Of a DNA stretch of 64,000 nt, positions 33,204 through 41,843 are shown one piece after another. Positions within the stretch are counted from its first letter, which is position 1. Each line of letters opens with the position of its first letter. Source of the DNA: Streptomyces xylophagus. Its GTDB lineage: Bacteria > Actinomycetota > Actinomycetes > Streptomycetales > Streptomycetaceae. The stretch is from positions 32,880 through 96,879 of the forward strand of contig NZ_JNWO01000029.1 of assembly GCF_000716435.1 (NCBI RefSeq), in the 5' to 3' direction. The notes below the pieces were generated by a model that was not told where the DNA came from, ran no database searches, and saw only the letters and a program-made list of their open reading frames with translations. The position numbers were made by a program, and so were the translations under genes.

Positions 33204-34145
33204 ATGGACATCGGCGTACTGCTCCCGACCGGAACCGCCCAATGGGCCAAGGACGACGACCCGCGCGAACTCATCACCCTCGCCCGCGCCGCCGAACACC
33301 TCGGCTTCACCTCCCTCTTCGTCAACGACTCCCTGATCAGCCCCCGCATCGAAGCCCTCACGATGCTCGCCGCCCTGGCCCCCGCCACCGAAACGGCAAC
33401 CCTCGGCACCGGCGCCCTCCTCCCCTTCCTCCGCCGCCCCGTCCAGGCCGCCCAGTCCCTCGCCTCCATCGACCTCCTCTCCGGCGGCCGCCTCACCCTC
33501 GCCGTCGGCGCCGGCTACCCCGGCCGCTTCGGACGCCCCTTCTACGACCTCTCCGAAGTCCCCTGGGCCCGCCGCTTCGCCCGCCTCGACGAGACCGTCG
33601 CACTCTGGCGAGCCCTCTGGCAGGGCGCCGACTCCTTCCACGGTGAGTTCCACCACTTCACCGACATCCCGCCCGCCCTACGGCCGTACCGCCCCGGAGG
33701 CCCGCCCATCTGGCTCGGCGGCGCCACCCCCACCGCCCTCACCCGCACCGGCCGCCTCTACGACGGCTGGCTCCCCTACCCGCCCGACCCCGCCGACTAC
33801 ACGACCGGCCTGCACGACATCCACCAGGCCGCGACCGCCGCGGACCGCACCCCCGACGCCATCACCCCGGCACTCTTCGTCACCGTACGAATCGACGAGA
33901 ACCCGGAGCACGCCCACCGGGCGACGGACGACTACGCCCGCGCCACCTACGGCATGCCCCTGGCCGAACTCGAGAAGATCCAGGCCGTCGTCACCGGCAC
34001 CGCGGAACAGGTCACCGAACGCCTGAACCAGTACGTCACCGCAGGCGCGAGGCACCTCGTCACCCGCCTGGCCACCCTCGACCTGCCCGCCCACCGCGAC
34101 CAGATGGAACGCACGGCCGCCCTGATCCCCGACCTTCAACCATGA
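33204..34145 (+). CDS. LLM-class flavin-dependent oxidoreductase
   Basis: A 313-residue bacterial-luciferase-like (TIM barrel) monooxygenase: MDIGVLLPTG start, ITLARAAEHLGFTSLFVNDSL, ATLGTGALLPFLRRPVQAAQSLASIDLLSGGRL, and RPGGPPIWLGGATPTAL. It uses reduced FMN or F420. The ATG at 33204 gives the normal N-terminus. Divergent from the XRE regulator; the gene downstream starts 40 bases later. Substrate unknown. Confidence 0.88.
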   Translation: MDIGVLLPTGTAQWAKDDDPRELITLARAAEHLGFTSLFVNDSLISPRIEALTMLAALAPATETATLGTGALLPFLRRPVQAAQSLASIDLLSGGRLTLAVGAGYPGRFGRPFYDLSEVPWARRFARLDETVALWRALWQGADSFHGEFHHFTDIPPALRPYRPGGPPIWLGGATPTALTRTGRLYDGWLPYPPDPADYTTGLHDIHQAATAADRTPDAITPALFVTVRIDENPEHAHRATDDYARATYGMPLAELEKIQAVVTGTAEQVTERLNQYVTAGARHLVTRLATLDLPAHRDQMERTAALIPDLQP

Positions 34146-34185
34146 CCACAGCCCCGAACCGGCGTTCGTCCCGGACAATGGGCAT

Positions 34186-34536
34186 GTGCTGGAAATGACA
34201 CGCGACACGTTCGAAGAGCTGGTGAGCGAAGCCCTGGACCGGATCCCGCCGGAACTGACGCGGGTCATGGACAACGTGGCCGTCTTCGTCGAGGACGAAC
34301 CCGAACCCTCCGACCCCGAGCTGCTGGGCCTCTACGAAGGGACACCCCTCACCGAACGCGGCGAGTGGTACGCCGGAGTCCTCCCCGACCGCATCTCGAT
34401 CTACATGGGCCCCACCCTGCGCTACTGCGAGACCCGGGAGGACGTCGTGCACGAGGTCGCCGTCACCGTCGTCCACGAAGTGGCCCACCACTTCGGCATC
34501 GACGACGAACGCCTCCACGAACTCGGCTGGGGATAG
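34186..34536 (+). CDS. Minimal MMP-like zincin (metallopeptidase family)
   Basis: 116 residues. The zinc-binding motif is VVHEVAHHFGIDDERLHELG (HExxH plus a downstream acid), and the front half has the DNVAVFVEDEP and LGLYEGTPLTERG patterns of the short actinobacterial zincin family. A metal-dependent peptidase fold; no substrate is known and activity is uncertain. GTG start at 34186, ATG three codons in as the alternative. Confidence 0.85.
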   Translation: MLEMTRDTFEELVSEALDRIPPELTRVMDNVAVFVEDEPEPSDPELLGLYEGTPLTERGEWYAGVLPDRISIYMGPTLRYCETREDVVHEVAVTVVHEVAHHFGIDDERLHELGWG

Positions 34537-34593
34537 GGGGCGCACCCGGACCTCCCCCGCATACCTGCCCCCACCCCTGGGCATACGGGACCA

Positions 34594-36105
34594 ATGGCCC
34601 GCGTCCCCGTCGCAGCCCTGAACCGCCTCCGCCGAACCCAGTACGCCCTGACCCGCCAGTACCGCGCCCGCCGCCCCCGCCCCACCGTCGAACTCGTCCC
34701 CCAGCCCCACCCCTGGCCCCGCGCCCTCGGCCTCGTCATGGTCGTCCTCGTCGGCGCCTGGCTGGGCCTGCTCATCGTCGGCAACGTCCGGGCCCAGGTC
34801 GGCCCCATGAACACGACCATGACCCTGCGCCCGTCCCTCACCGGCGGCACCAAGATCAACGTGTCCCCGCTGGGCGCCCTGTCCCTCGACAGCCACCACG
34901 CCCCCGTCCGCCTGGACGTCAACGTCGACCAGCTCGACCCCGAACGCTCCCAGGCCCTCGTCGACCACCCCGAACGCATCTCCGGCCTCCAGGACGAGGT
35001 CGCCCGGGACGTCGAACACGGCACCCTCGACCTCGCCGTACGGTCCTGCACCGCCGTGGTCCTCGGCGCCACCACCCTGGGCCTCGCGGTCTACCGCCGC
35101 CCCCGCCGGGCCCTCGCGGCCGGCGGCCTGGCCCTGACCCTCCTGATCGCGTCAGGAGCGACGGCCTACGCGACCTGGAACCCGAAATCCATCCTGGAAC
35201 CGAAGTTCTCCGGCCTGCTCTCCTCCGCCCCGTCCCTGGTCGGCAACGCGCGCAACATCGTCACCGAATTCGACGTCTACCAAAAGGAGTTGGCCCGCCT
35301 GGTGACGAACGTGACGAAGCTCTACGACGTCACGTCCACGCTCCCCGCCTACCAGCCGGACCCGACCACGATCCGCGTCCTGCACGTCTCGGACATCCAC
35401 CTGAACCCGGCCAGCTGGAAGATCATCGCGTCGCTGGTGGAGCAGTACAAGGTGAACGTGATCGTCGACACCGGCGACACCATGGACCACGGCACGACGG
35501 CCGAGAACGGCTTCCTGGACCCGATCGCCGACCTGGGCGCGCCCTACATCTGGGTCCGGGGCAACCACGACTCCCTCGCCACCCAGCGCTACCTGGAGCG
35601 GATGAAGAACGTGCACGTCCTGGACGAGGGCCGCGCGGAAACGGTCGCCGGCGTGCGCTTCGCCGGCATCGGCGACCCCCAGTTCACCCCCGACCGCTCG
35701 ACCGCCCCGGGCGGCAACAACGCGGAGGAACTCGCCGGCGACCAACTCGCCTCCGCCCTCCGCGACCAACGGGCCGCCGGCACCCCGGTCGACATCGCCC
35801 TGGTCCACGAACCGTCGGCAGCCCGCCAGACCGACGGCGAGGTCCCCCTGGTCCTGGCCGGCCACCTCCACCACGAGGGCACCGAGATCATGAAGCACGG
35901 CACCCGCCTCCGCATCGAGGGCTCGACGGGCGGCAGCGGTCTGCGCGCGGTGGAGGGCAAGTACCCCGACCCGATCGAGGCGTCGATCCTCTACATCGAC
36001 CGCGACACCCACCGCCTCCAGGCCTGGGACGAGATCAAACTCGGCGGCCTGGGCCTGACGACGGCAGAGGTCAGCCGCCACCTCCCGAAGGAGAACCTGC
36101 CTTGA
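34594..36105 (+). CDS. Membrane metallophosphoesterase
   Basis: 503 residues: basic N-terminus, one membrane helix near 45-65, an extracellular stretch, a second and third helix near 155-195, then a calcineurin-like phosphoesterase domain at about 260-480 with the metal motifs HVSDIHLN, DTGDTMDHG, RGNHDS and AGHLHHEG. It hydrolyses phosphomono- or diesters with two metal ions; the domain is probably outside the membrane after an odd number of helices. Substrate unknown. Confidence 0.87.
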   Translation: MARVPVAALNRLRRTQYALTRQYRARRPRPTVELVPQPHPWPRALGLVMVVLVGAWLGLLIVGNVRAQVGPMNTTMTLRPSLTGGTKINVSPLGALSLDSHHAPVRLDVNVDQLDPERSQALVDHPERISGLQDEVARDVEHGTLDLAVRSCTAVVLGATTLGLAVYRRPRRALAAGGLALTLLIASGATAYATWNPKSILEPKFSGLLSSAPSLVGNARNIVTEFDVYQKELARLVTNVTKLYDVTSTLPAYQPDPTTIRVLHVSDIHLNPASWKIIASLVEQYKVNVIVDTGDTMDHGTTAENGFLDPIADLGAPYIWVRGNHDSLATQRYLERMKNVHVLDEGRAETVAGVRFAGIGDPQFTPDRSTAPGGNNAEELAGDQLASALRDQRAAGTPVDIALVHEPSAARQTDGEVPLVLAGHLHHEGTEIMKHGTRLRIEGSTGGSGLRAVEGKYPDPIEASILYIDRDTHRLQAWDEIKLGGLGLTTAEVSRHLPKENLP

Positions 36106-36125
36106 GCGCCCGCCGCCTTTTCGGT

Positions 36126-36155
36126 TTGGCCCCGGCCCAAACGCCGTAGTACAGT
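36126..36155 (+). promoter_or_regulatory. Promoter of the tRNA-Glu/Asp/Phe cluster
   Basis: TTGGCC at 36126 and TACAGT at 36150 with an 18-base spacer. The string TACAGTCTC also precedes the second tRNA-Asp at 41141, supporting its role as a tRNA promoter element. Confidence 0.6.
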
Positions 36156-36161
36156 CTCGTC

Positions 36162-36248
36162 GTGCCCAAGGGCACCGGTCAGGGCTTGACCGTCCGAAAC
36201 TCCGCAAGGGGCCAAGGAGAAGCGGCACCCTTCGGGGGAAAGCGGAGT
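36162..36248 (+). ncRNA. Structured leader upstream of tRNA-Glu
   Basis: Three consecutive hairpins start about seven bases after the -10 box: GTGCCC-aa-GGGCAC (36162-36175), CGGTCA-gggct-TGACCG (36176-36192), and ACTCCGC ... GCGGAGT (36199-36248) with an inner CCC-TTCG-GGG hairpin. It ends about 58 bases before tRNA-Glu. It may be only the tRNA precursor leader, or a separate small RNA; it matches no riboswitch I recognise. Confidence 0.5.
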
Positions 36249-36306
36249 CACATGCTTCTCACGTCCCCCTGGGACACCTAGACGAAGCAGAGCAGTACTG
36301 AAGAAG

Positions 36307-36379
36307 GCCCTCATCGTCTAGTGGCCCAGGACGCCGCCCTTTCAAGGCGGTAGCACGGGTTCGAATCCCGTTGGGGGCA
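36307..36379 (+). tRNA. tRNA-Glu (anticodon TTC)
   Basis: 73-nt cloverleaf: acceptor GCCCTCA / TGGGGGC, anticodon loop CTTTCAA, T-arm with GTTCGAATCCC. First of three clustered tRNA genes. Confidence 0.96.
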
Positions 36380-36428
36380 CGCAAGACCGTGTGCGACACT
36401 GGCTTCGCCAGTTCGCGCGCAACAGCTT

Positions 36429-36503
36429 GGTCCTGTGGAGCAGCTTGGAGTGCTCGCCACCCTGTCAAGGTGGAGGCCGCGGGTTCAAATCCCGTCAGGA
36501 CCG
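36429..36503 (+). tRNA. tRNA-Asp (anticodon GTC), copy 1
   Basis: 75-nt cloverleaf: acceptor GGTCCTG / CAGGACC, anticodon loop CTGTCAA, T-arm GTTCAAATCCC. Identical to the gene at 41189-41263. Confidence 0.96.
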
Positions 36504-36527
36504 CTGAGGTTCCGCAAGGAATCTTGT

Positions 36528-36601
36528 GGCTGGGTAGCTCAGTTGGTACGAGCGATCGCCTGAAAAGCGATAGGTCGCCGGTTCGACCCCGGCCCCAGCC
36601 A
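36528..36601 (+). tRNA. tRNA-Phe (anticodon GAA)
   Basis: 74-nt cloverleaf: acceptor GGCTGGG / CCCAGCC, anticodon loop CTGAAAA, T-arm GTTCGACCCC. Last of the cluster. Confidence 0.96.
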
Positions 36602-36610
36602 CCGGATCGA

Positions 36611-36640
36611 AAGCCCTGTCCCACCCGGGACAGGGCTTTC
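36611..36640 (+). terminator. Terminator after tRNA-Phe
   Basis: AAGCCCTGTCCC / GGGACAGGGCTTT hairpin ten bases after the tRNA, with a short T-run. Confidence 0.85.
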
Positions 36641-36671
36641 GTCGTGGCCGGACGACACAGGGTGGGGCGCG

Positions 36672-37058
36672 ATGGGCCAGGACATCGACCTGGAGAAGAT
36701 ACGGGCGCGGTACGGACTGCTCGCGGTGGTCGGCAGCAACATCGCGATCACGGCGGTGGCGATCTTCGGCGTATGGCAGCTGAACGGCGACCGCGCGGTG
36801 ATCGTGGGCGTCCTGACCTCGGCGTTCACGGCGATGGCCAGCCTGACGACGGCGTACCTGGGCATCAAGGCCGTATCGAACACGGCCCAGTCGATGTCCA
36901 AGGAGGCGGGCAGGCAGCAGGACGCCGAGCGCCAGCAGCAACAGGACGCCGACCGGCAACAATCAGCCCGTCCGGCGCTTGAGGACGAGGCCCCTTCAGG
37001 GCCGATCGGGGGTCTGGGGGCGGAGCCCCCAGCAGCGGCGCCCGCCCCGAACAACTAA
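36672..37058 (+). CDS. Small two-helix membrane protein
   Basis: 128 residues: two hydrophobic segments (about 15-37 and 42-65) followed by a Gln-rich charged tail (RQQDAERQQQQDADRQQ). The last 30 codons (ARPALEDEAPSGPIGGLGAEPP) are encoded by a copy of an interspersed repeat, so the natural C-terminus was probably earlier and the repeat has been captured into the frame. Function unknown. Confidence 0.7.
   Translation: MGQDIDLEKIRARYGLLAVVGSNIAITAVAIFGVWQLNGDRAVIVGVLTSAFTAMASLTTAYLGIKAVSNTAQSMSKEAGRQQDAERQQQQDADRQQSARPALEDEAPSGPIGGLGAEPPAAAPAPNN
36964..37032 (+). repeat. Interspersed repeat, copy 1 (inside a coding region)
   Basis: About 69 bases starting CAGCCCGTCCGGCG and ending in the hairpin CTGGGGGC / GCCCCCAG. 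Nearly identical to 41502-41569. Similar units are common between genes in Streptomyces chromosomes (from general knowledge, not searched). Confidence 0.85.
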
Positions 37059-37112
37059 CCCGGGACAATTCATTCGCCAGGAATTTCGCCGAGGTGAGAT
37101 CCTGGACGGCGT

Positions 37113-40100
37113 ATGTCTACGCACCTCGCCTCCGCACCCGGCACTTCCGCCCCCGCCCCCGGCACTCCCGCCCTCGGCGACCTCGCCCCCCGCCTGACCG
37201 AGCTGACCCTGCGCGACGCGCACCGGCTCGGGCGCAGGCTCGAAGGCGCGCGCAAGATCCGTAAGCCGGAGGCCCGCGCCGCGGTCCTCGCCGAGATCGA
37301 GGCCGAGGTGACCCGCGGCGAGGAACGGATGGCCGTACGGCGCAGCCGCATCCCCGCGATCTCGTATCCCGAGCAGCTCCCGGTCAGCCAGAAGAAGGCC
37401 GACATCGCGGCCGCGATCCGTGATCACCAGGTGGTGATCGTGGCCGGCGAGACCGGTTCCGGCAAGACGACCCAGATCCCGAAGATCTGTCTCGAACTCG
37501 GCCGTGGCGTACGCGGCATGATCGGGCACACCCAGCCCCGCCGTATCGCCGCCCGGACCGTGGCCGAGCGCATCGCGGAGGAGATGGACACCCCGCTGGG
37601 CGAGGCCGTCGGCTGGAAGGTCCGTTTCACCGACCAGGTCAACCAGGACTCGACCTTCATCAAGCTGATGACGGACGGCATCCTGCTCGCCGAGATCCAG
37701 ACCGACCGCGAACTGCGCGCCTACGACACGATCATCATCGACGAGGCCCACGAGCGGTCCCTCAACATCGACTTCCTGCTGGGTTATCTGGCCCAACTGC
37801 TGCCCAAGCGGCCGGACTTGAAGGTCGTCATCACCTCGGCGACCATCGACCCGGAGCGTTTCTCCCGGCACTTCGGCGAGGCCCCGATCATCGAGGTCAG
37901 CGGCCGGACGTATCCGGTGGAGGTGCGTTACCGCCCGCTCCTCGAGGACGACTCGGACGACTCCGACCGCGACCAGATCACCGCGATCTGCGATGCCGTG
38001 GAGGAGCTTCAGGGCGAGGGCAAGGGCGACATCCTCGTCTTCCTCTCCGGCGAGCGGGAGATCCGCGACACGGCGGACGCGCTGACCAAGAAGAACTACC
38101 GCTTCACCGAGGTGCTCCCCCTCTACGCCCGGCTCTCGCACGCCGAGCAGCACCGCGTGTTCCAGCAGCACACGGGCCGCAGGATCGTTCTGGCGACCAA
38201 CGTCGCGGAGACCTCGCTCACGGTCCCGGGCATCAAGTACGTCATCGACCCCGGCTTCGCGCGCATCAGCCGCTACAGCCACCGAACGAAGGTGCAGCGG
38301 CTGCCCATCGAGGCGGTCAGCCAGGCAAGTGCCAATCAGCGCAAGGGCCGTTGTGGCCGTACGTCGGACGGCATCTGCATCCGGCTCTACTCCGAGGACG
38401 ACTTCCTCGCCCGCCCGGAGTTCACGGACGCGGAGATCCTCCGGACGAACCTCGCCTCCGTCATCCTGCAGATGACCGCGGCCGGTCTCGGTGAGATCGA
38501 GAAGTTCCCGTTCATCGACCCGCCGGACCACCGCAATATCCGTGACGGTGTCCAACTCCTCCAGGAACTGGGCGCGTTGGACCCGGGCGAGAAGGACCCG
38601 CGCAAGCGGCTCACGCAGACGGGCCGCAAGCTGGCCCAACTCCCGGTCGACCCGCGCCTGGCCCGCATGGTCCTGGAGGCCGACAAGAACGGCTGTGTCC
38701 GCGAGGTCATGGTGATCGCCGCCGCGCTCTCCATCCAGGACCCGCGCGAGCGTCCCGCCGAGAAGCAGACCCAGGCCGACCAGCAGCACGCCCGCTTCCG
38801 GGACGAGACGAGCGACTTCCTCGCGTTCCTGAACATGTGGCGGTACATCCGCGAGCAGCAGAAGGAGCGCGGCTCGTCCGCGTTCCGTCGCATGTGCAAG
38901 CAGGAGTACCTGAACTTCCTCCGCATCCGTGAGTGGCAGGACATCTACAGCCAACTCCGCACGGTGGCAAAGCAGATGGGCATCCACTTCAACGAGGAGG
39001 ACGCCTCCGACCAGAGCGTCCACGTCTCCCTCCTCGCGGGCCTGCTGTCCCACATCGGCATGAAGGACGTGAAGGACGGCGCGAAGAACGAGTATCTGGG
39101 CGCCCGCAGCGCCAAGTTCGCGATCTTCCCGGGTTCGGCGCTCTTCAAGAAGACCCCGCGTTTCGTCATGTCGGCGGAGCTGGTGGAGACTTCACGCCTC
39201 TGGGCCCGCGTCAACGCCAAGATCGAGCCCGAGTGGGTCGAGCCCCTCGCCGGCCACCTCCTCAAGCGGACGTACAGCGAACCGCACTGGGAGAAGGACC
39301 AGGCGGCGGTGATGGCCTTCGAGAAGGTCACGCTCTACGGCGTCCCGATCATCGCCCAGCGCAAGGTGAACTACGGGCGTATCGACCCGGAGGCGAGTCG
39401 CGAACTCTTCATCCGCAACGCACTCGTCGAGGGCGACTGGCGCACGCACCACAAGTTCTTCGCCGACAACCGCAAACTCCTCACCGAGGTGGAGGAGTTG
39501 GAGCATCGCGCCCGACGCCGGGACATCCTGGTCGACGACGAGACGCTCTACGACTTCTACGACCAGCGGGTGCCCGAACACGTCGTCTCCGGCGCCCACT
39601 TCGACTCCTGGTGGAAGCACAAACGCCACGAGGAGCCCGAACTCCTCGACTTCGAGCGCTCGATGCTCATCAACGAGCGTGCCGGTGACATCAGCAAGGA
39701 CGACTATCCGGACTCCTGGCATCAGGGGCGGCTGAAGTTCCGGGTGACGTACCAGTTCGAGCCGGGCGCGGACGCGGACGGTGTCACGGTCCACATCCCG
39801 CTGCACGTCCTCAACCAGGTCACGGACGAGGGCTTCGACTGGCAGATCCCGGGTCTGCGCGAGGAGGTGGTGACGGAGCTGATCCGTTCCCTCCCGAAGC
39901 CGATCCGCCGCAACTACGTCCCGGCACCGAACTTCGCGCAGCGCTTCCTGGCGACGGCGGTCCCGCTGCAGGAGCCCTTGCCGACGACAATGGCCCGCGA
40001 ACTGAAGCGCATGGTCGGAGTCCCCTTCACCGCCGACGACTTCGACTGGTCGAAGGTCCCGGACCACCTCCTGATCACCTTCCGGATCGTGGACGAGCGC

Positions 40101-41093
40101 CGCCGCAAGCTGGCCGAGGACAAGGACCTGGAGGCACTGAAGCTCCGCCTGAAGCCGAAGGCACGCCAGGCCATCTCCCAAGCGGCCGCGGCGACGGCCG
40201 AACGCGAGGGCGGCGAGTCCCTGGAGCGCAAGGGCCTCACCGACTGGACGATCGGCACGCTCACCCGCGTCTTCGAGACCCGAAGGGCCGGCCAGCCGGT
40301 AAAGGCGTACCCAGCACTCGTGGACGACGGCGACACCGTCTCCGTACGGCTCTTCGACACGGAGGAGGAGCAGGCGGAGGCGATGTGGAAGGGGACGCGT
40401 CGGCTGATCGTGCGCAACATCCCGGTCAATCCGGCGAAGTTCGCGTCCGAGAAGCTCACGAACGCGCAGAAGCTCGCGCTGTCCGCGAATCCGCACGGTT
40501 CGATCCAGGCGCTGTTCGACGACTGCGCGCTGGCGGCGGCGGACAAGCTCATCGGTGACTTCGGCGGGCCGGCGTGGGACGAGGAGTCGTACCGGAAGCT
40601 CTACGAGAAGGTGCGCGCGGAGATCGTCGACACGACGGTCCGTGCGGTGAACCAGGTCCAACAGGTGCTGGCCGCCTGGCAGGCCTGTGAGCGCCGTCTG
40701 AAGGGCACGAGCAGCCCGGCGCTCCTCCCGAACCTCGCGGACGTACGCGCCCAACTGAACGCCCTCGTGAAACCGGGCTTCGTCACGGCGGCGGGCATAC
40801 GACGCCTGCCCGACCTGATGCGCTACTTGGTGGCCGCCGACCGCCGCCTCCAGCAGATGCCGACGGGGGTGCAGCGGGACACCACCCGCATGGAGAAGGT
40901 CCACGAGATGCAGGACGAGTACGCGTGGCTCCTGGAACAACTCCCGCAGGGCCGCCCGGTCCCCGCCTCCGTCCTGGACATCCGCTGGATGATCGAGGAA
41001 CTCCGGGTCAGCTATTTCGCCCACGCGCTCGGCACGGCGTACGCGGTCTCCGACAAGCGGATCGTGAAGGCGATCGACGCGGCCGCACCGTAA
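37113..41093 (+). CDS. hrpA: ATP-dependent RNA helicase HrpA (DEAH family)
   Basis: 1326 residues, the full length of bacterial HrpA. Walker A GETGSGKTT near residue 111, IIIDEAHERS near 209, SATID, then helicase C domain with ATNVAETSLTVPGIKYVIDPG and QRKGRCGR, HA2/OB domains, and the long C-terminal HrpA extension (DUF3418) with LRVSYFAHALGTAYAVSDKRI at the end. In E. coli HrpA acts on stalled or colliding ribosomes on mRNA. No operon partner; a tRNA gene follows 95 bases after the stop. Confidence 0.95.
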   Translation: MSTHLASAPGTSAPAPGTPALGDLAPRLTELTLRDAHRLGRRLEGARKIRKPEARAAVLAEIEAEVTRGEERMAVRRSRIPAISYPEQLPVSQKKADIAAAIRDHQVVIVAGETGSGKTTQIPKICLELGRGVRGMIGHTQPRRIAARTVAERIAEEMDTPLGEAVGWKVRFTDQVNQDSTFIKLMTDGILLAEIQTDRELRAYDTIIIDEAHERSLNIDFLLGYLAQLLPKRPDLKVVITSATIDPERFSRHFGEAPIIEVSGRTYPVEVRYRPLLEDDSDDSDRDQITAICDAVEELQGEGKGDILVFLSGEREIRDTADALTKKNYRFTEVLPLYARLSHAEQHRVFQQHTGRRIVLATNVAETSLTVPGIKYVIDPGFARISRYSHRTKVQRLPIEAVSQASANQRKGRCGRTSDGICIRLYSEDDFLARPEFTDAEILRTNLASVILQMTAAGLGEIEKFPFIDPPDHRNIRDGVQLLQELGALDPGEKDPRKRLTQTGRKLAQLPVDPRLARMVLEADKNGCVREVMVIAAALSIQDPRERPAEKQTQADQQHARFRDETSDFLAFLNMWRYIREQQKERGSSAFRRMCKQEYLNFLRIREWQDIYSQLRTVAKQMGIHFNEEDASDQSVHVSLLAGLLSHIGMKDVKDGAKNEYLGARSAKFAIFPGSALFKKTPRFVMSAELVETSRLWARVNAKIEPEWVEPLAGHLLKRTYSEPHWEKDQAAVMAFEKVTLYGVPIIAQRKVNYGRIDPEASRELFIRNALVEGDWRTHHKFFADNRKLLTEVEELEHRARRRDILVDDETLYDFYDQRVPEHVVSGAHFDSWWKHKRHEEPELLDFERSMLINERAGDISKDDYPDSWHQGRLKFRVTYQFEPGADADGVTVHIPLHVLNQVTDEGFDWQIPGLREEVVTELIRSLPKPIRRNYVPAPNFAQRFLATAVPLQEPLPTTMARELKRMVGVPFTADDFDWSKVPDHLLITFRIVDERRRKLAEDKDLEALKLRLKPKARQAISQAAAATAEREGGESLERKGLTDWTIGTLTRVFETRRAGQPVKAYPALVDDGDTVSVRLFDTEEEQAEAMWKGTRRLIVRNIPVNPAKFASEKLTNAQKLALSANPHGSIQALFDDCALAAADKLIGDFGGPAWDEESYRKLYEKVRAEIVDTTVRAVNQVQQVLAAWQACERRLKGTSSPALLPNLADVRAQLNALVKPGFVTAAGIRRLPDLMRYLVAADRRLQQMPTGVQRDTTRMEKVHEMQDEYAWLLEQLPQGRPVPASVLDIRWMIEELRVSYFAHALGTAYAVSDKRIVKAIDAAAP

Positions 41094-41115
41094 CAACGCC
41101 TGCACACTGGGTGAG

Positions 41116-41146
41116 TTCGACCAGGCGGGCCACCCTCCTGTACAGT
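41116..41146 (+). promoter_or_regulatory. Promoter of the second tRNA-Asp
   Basis: TTCGAC at 41116-41121 and TACAGT at 41141-41146 (19-base spacer), sharing TACAGTCTC with the tRNA-Glu promoter. Confidence 0.5.
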
Positions 41147-41188
41147 CTCATCTCGCAGCACAACGCACCATCAAGTGCCGCAAAACCA

Positions 41189-41263
41189 GGTCCTGTGGAG
41201 CAGCTTGGAGTGCTCGCCACCCTGTCAAGGTGGAGGCCGCGGGTTCAAATCCCGTCAGGACCG
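41189..41263 (+). tRNA. tRNA-Asp (anticodon GTC), copy 2
   Basis: 75-nt gene identical in sequence to the copy at 36429-36503, with its own promoter and terminator. Confidence 0.96.
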
Positions 41264-41278
41264 CACGTGATCGAGACA

Positions 41279-41309
41279 GGCCCGCCCCACTTGAGGGATG
41301 CGGGCCTTA
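41279..41309 (+). terminator. Terminator after tRNA-Asp copy 2
   Basis: Hairpin AGGCCCGC...GCGGGCCTT 16 bases after the tRNA. Confidence 0.7.
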
Positions 41310-41333
41310 CTCATGCCCCTCAACCCACACGAA

Positions 41334-41412
41334 AGTGCTCGCCGCCCTGTCGAGGTGGAGGCAGCGCCCGCGGCGCAGCCGCAATCGGGTACAGCAAATC
41401 CCGTCAGGACCG
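41334..41412 (+). pseudogene. Decayed third tRNA-Asp copy
   Basis: The anticodon arm (CGCCCTGTCGAGGTGG, with changes) and the 3' part (GCAAATCCCGTCAGGACCG) of tRNA-Asp are recognisable, but the 5' acceptor strand and D-arm are gone and about 27 foreign bases interrupt the T-arm. The 3' flank (CGCACGTGAT...ACAGGC, then a GC hairpin) also matches that of copy 2, so gene plus terminator were duplicated together. Confidence 0.8.
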
Positions 41413-41429
41413 CACGTGATGAAAACAGG

Positions 41430-41459
41430 CTCGCACCCTTCGGGGGTGCGGGCCTTTTT
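41430..41459 (+). terminator. Terminator after the tRNA-Asp pseudogene
   Basis: CTCGCACCC-TTCG-GGGTGCGGG hairpin followed by TTTTT, a classical intrinsic terminator. Confidence 0.85.
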
Positions 41460-41501
41460 CGTGCGCCCTGGCTGCACAGGCAGGCACCGGCCCGCATCAT
41501 C

Positions 41502-41569
41502 CAGCCCGTCCGGCGTTTGAGGACGAGGCCCCTTCAGGGCCGATGGGGGTCTGGGGGCGCAGCCCCCAG
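41502..41569 (+). repeat. Interspersed repeat, copy 2
   Basis: About 68 bases matching 36964-37032 with very few changes (CGCTTG/CGTTTG, one base shorter), here intergenic. Confidence 0.85.
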
Positions 41570-41666
41570 GGACGGCGCCAGGCGCAGACGGTCCCCTTGA
41601 CGCCGCCGCCGGCGCCCGGTACCCAGAAGTCAGGCCCCGTTCCACACAGGGCGACGGAGGTGGCGC

Positions 41667-41843
41667 ATGGCGGCTTCGGTCAGGCACGAGACGCGGGCGT
41701 TGCTCCGTGCGCATCTGTCGGCCGCCAGCTCCTACCGCCATGTGACCCGGCACTGCCCGATCTGCCACCGCCTGCTGCGGCTGGCCATGGACGCCCCTCC
41801 GGCGCGGGCACCGGAGGACGCCCCGGAGAGCGGAACCTCTTAG
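41667..41843 (+). CDS. Small conserved protein, DUF6274-like
   Basis: 58 residues, begins MAASVRHETRALLRAHLSAA and contains a CPxC pair (HCPICHRLLRLAM) that could bind metal. CGGAGG lies seven bases before the ATG. The sequence and its position next to bldC match the small DUF6274 family of Streptomyces, from memory rather than search. No known function. Confidence 0.75.
   Translation: MAASVRHETRALLRAHLSAASSYRHVTRHCPICHRLLRLAMDAPPARAPEDAPESGTS

Noticed and set aside
36996..39053. 685-residue open frame opposite hrpA
   Set aside because: Shadow of a clearly recognisable helicase; same for 39192-41105.
41334..41412. Functional third tRNA-Asp
   Set aside because: No 5' acceptor strand or D-arm, and the T-arm is interrupted.
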